Origin: DAOQAU01 sp964640325
GTDB taxonomy: Bacteria > Cyanobacteriota > Vampirovibrionia > Gastranaerophilales > Gastranaerophilaceae
Length of the DNA stretch: 15,608 nucleotides
Assembly (NCBI GenBank): GCA_964640325.1
Contig: CAZXID010000036.1
Coordinates: 1-15,608, forward strand
Direction: 5' to 3'
Position numbers and translations under genes: made by a program. This document shows positions 14,625-15,608 of the stretch, piece by piece. Each line of letters opens with the position of its first letter. Position 1 is the first letter of the stretch. Below the pieces are notes generated by a model, which ran no database searches, was not told the origin of the DNA, and saw only the letters and a list, made by a program, of their open reading frames with translations.

Positions 14625-14653
14625 GTGGTACTAGCGGGGAAACCCCCTTCCAC
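14625..14653 (-). promoter_or_regulatory. Putative L1-binding leader hairpin before rplK
   Basis: Minus-strand fold: outer stem GTGG (14653-14650)/CCAC (14628-14625), short loop side AA, inner stem GGGG/CCCC with a three- to four-base T-rich loop, and long loop side GCTAGTA. The SD AAAGGAG starts one base after the outer stem. The long loop side matches the one before rplA (GTTATTA) at 5 of 7 positions. It starts within a few bases of the nusG stop, so it would work as an intercistronic control site rather than a transcript leader. Confidence 0.65.
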
Positions 14654-14655
14654 AA

Positions 14656-15294
14656 TTATAATTTTTGAATTTGTTTGTACTCTAATTCTACAGGTGTTTC
14701 ACGTCCGAATATCGAAACATTTGCCCTGAGTTTTGATTTATCAGGATAAACCTCTGTAATATCCCCGATAAATTCTGCAAACGGCCCTGAAACAATTCTG
14801 ACTTTGTCGCCTGCTTTAATATCAAGCTGAACTTTTTGAGTCTGAGCCTGAGTTCTGTGGATGATTTTTTTAATTTCACTGTCTTTTGCCGCAATTGGTT
14901 TTTTTGCAGAGCCTACGAATTTTGTAACTCCTGCGGTGTGTCTTACAACATACCAACTATCATCGTCCATAATCATCTCTACAAGGACATATCCGGGGAA
15001 AATCTTTTCTTCTTTTTCCTGTTTTTTGCCCGCTTTAACTTGAGTCACAGTTTTTTGAGGAACTTCCACTCTGAAAATCTTTTCACCCATATTCATATAT
15101 TCGATACGTTTTTCAAGGTTAACTTTAACCTTATTTTCGTGTCCCGAATATGTGTGAACGATGTACCAACGTTTTTGCCCTTTTCTGTCGAGTTTTTCAC
15201 TTTCATGAATCGGCGCAATTTCTTCGTGTTTTTCTTCCAAAATCGCTTCTGTCAGTAAATCTTCCGTTAATTCTTTTTTCTCTTTTTTTGCCAT
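14656..15294 (-). CDS. nusG: Transcription termination/antitermination factor NusG
   Basis: Elongation factor that binds the RNA polymerase clamp and couples to ribosomal protein S10; 212 residues. A charged N-terminal extension of about 40 residues (Lys/Glu-rich) precedes the NGN domain, which begins at RWYIVHTYSGHENKVKVNLE and contains the conserved FPGYVLVEM and WYVVRHTAGVTKFVG. The KOW domain follows (GDKVRIVSGPFAEFIGDITEV...KSKLRANVSIFGRETPVELE). As I recall, such N-terminal extensions also occur in cyanobacterial NusG. The ATG at 15294 lies 21 bp from the secE stop with a weak AGGT-type SD. The order secE-nusG-rplK-rplA is conserved across bacteria. Confidence 0.97.
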   Translation of the reverse strand: MAKKEKKELTEDLLTEAILEEKHEEIAPIHESEKLDRKGQKRWYIVHTYSGHENKVKVNLEKRIEYMNMGEKIFRVEVPQKTVTQVKAGKKQEKEEKIFPGYVLVEMIMDDDSWYVVRHTAGVTKFVGSAKKPIAAKDSEIKKIIHRTQAQTQKVQLDIKAGDKVRIVSGPFAEFIGDITEVYPDKSKLRANVSIFGRETPVELEYKQIQKL

Positions 15295-15315
15295 AATTTT
15301 ACCTATCGGTCTTTC

Positions 15316-15513
15316 TTATCTGTGAGGGATAAATCCCAACGCCCACTTAAAAATAACATCCATAAAATACACCGCTACCGTAAAAACAAATACGATTATT
15401 ACTACAAACAAGGTTTCAGCAAAAACCTGACGGCGTTCCGGCCAAGTAATTTTGCCCCATTCGGCCCTTACACCTTTTAAATAATCTTTGATACCTTTGA
15501 TTGCATCGTTCAT
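15316..15513 (-). CDS. secE: Preprotein translocase subunit SecE
   Basis: Small membrane subunit that clamps SecY in the Sec translocon (65 residues). The cytoplasmic amphipathic segment has the conserved GVRAEWGKITWPERRQV, followed by one membrane helix (FAETLFVVIIVFVFTVAVYFMDVIF) and a short GFIPHR tail. It is the single-helix form found in most bacteria. The start is ATG 15513-15511, preceded by AAAAAGGAATACAC. The longer in-frame start at 15564 lies inside the tRNA gene and is not credible. It begins 21 bp after tRNA-Trp and probably shares its transcript. Confidence 0.96.
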   Translation of the reverse strand: MNDAIKGIKDYLKGVRAEWGKITWPERRQVFAETLFVVIIVFVFTVAVYFMDVIFKWALGFIPHR

Positions 15514-15534
15514 TGTGTATTCCTTTTTATAAAT

Positions 15535-15607
15535 CGCGCCCTGAAGGACTCGAACCCTCGACATCCGGTTTTGGAGACCGACGTTCTACCAACTGAACTA
15601 AGGACGC
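15535..15607 (-). tRNA. trnW: tRNA-Trp (anticodon CCA)
   Basis: A complete 73-base cloverleaf on the minus strand. The acceptor stem is GCGTCCT (15607-15601)/AGGGCGC (15542-15536), all seven pairs formed with one G-U. The D stem is GTTC/GAAC, the anticodon stem TCGGT/ACCGG with loop CTCCAAA (anticodon CCA), and the T stem GAGGG/CCTTC with loop TTCGAGT. The discriminator base is G, expected for tryptophan tRNA. The 3' CCA is not encoded (ATT follows), so a CCA-adding enzyme is needed. tRNA-Trp directly upstream of secE is a widely conserved arrangement. Confidence 0.97.
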
Positions 15608-15608
15608 C

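Noticed and set aside
14836..15258. A 140-codon plus-strand frame opposite nusG
   Set aside because: It is Phe-rich, as expected from reading a Lys/Glu-rich gene backwards. nusG is unambiguous.
15514..15564. A longer start for secE
   Set aside because: The extension would be read from within the tRNA-Trp gene, and a good SD precedes the inner ATG.
1..15608. CRISPR arrays, phage or plasmid genes, defence systems
   Set aside because: No regularly spaced direct repeats, integrase, transposase or toxin-antitoxin-like pair could be found on either strand. The content is mostly housekeeping.

Overview
The window looks like a low-GC bacterial chromosome that I place, by inference, in or near the non-photosynthetic sister lineages of Cyanobacteria (Vampirovibrionia/Melainabacteria). 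Three things point there. The complex I operon has no nuoE, nuoF or nuoG, as in cyanobacterial NDH-1. NuoA, NuoB and NuoD carry segments that read like NdhC, NdhK and NdhH. A hypothetical protein has the Asn-rich '...NINFGF...DSVSFTSS' N-terminus that I associate with that group. This is recalled family knowledge, not a database search.

Layout. From the left edge to 8419, all on the minus strand, lies a tightly packed complex I operon in transcription order nuoA-B-C-D-H-I-J-K-L-M. nuoM runs off the left edge and nuoN would be expected beyond it. Most junctions overlap or nearly touch. The exception is nuoJ/nuoI, which is split by a 71-bp palindromic repeat (copy A). A 191-bp divergent region (8420-8610) separates nuoA from a plus-strand group: a secreted GHL10/DUF187-type glycosidase, a small Cys-containing (possible zinc-ribbon) protein, and a PepT-like M20 aminopeptidase. 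The peptidase gene seems to carry an in-frame palindromic repeat insertion. It ends 5 bp from the convergent end of the hypothetical gene (11880-12530, minus), which lies downstream of thymidylate kinase (tmk). Upstream of tmk are repeat copy B and a strong intrinsic terminator. That terminator closes a minus-strand translation cluster: tRNA-Trp, secE, nusG, rplK, rplA.

How the parts work together. The Nuo proteins make a membrane proton pump with a quinone site (NuoD, NuoB, NuoH), an Fe-S wire (NuoI and NuoB) and antiporter-like pump subunits (K, L, M). No NADH-oxidising module is encoded inside the operon, so the electron donor is open; ferredoxin is the likeliest by analogy. The right-hand cluster supplies translation, transcription-elongation and secretion components. 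Two near-identical hairpins directly upstream of the Shine-Dalgarno sequences of rplK and rplA look like ribosomal protein L1 autoregulatory sites.

The most unusual items are the paired L1-type leaders, the coding-sequence repeat insertion in the peptidase, the MITE-like repeat family that interrupts the nuo operon and recurs upstream of tmk, and the lineage-type hypothetical protein.
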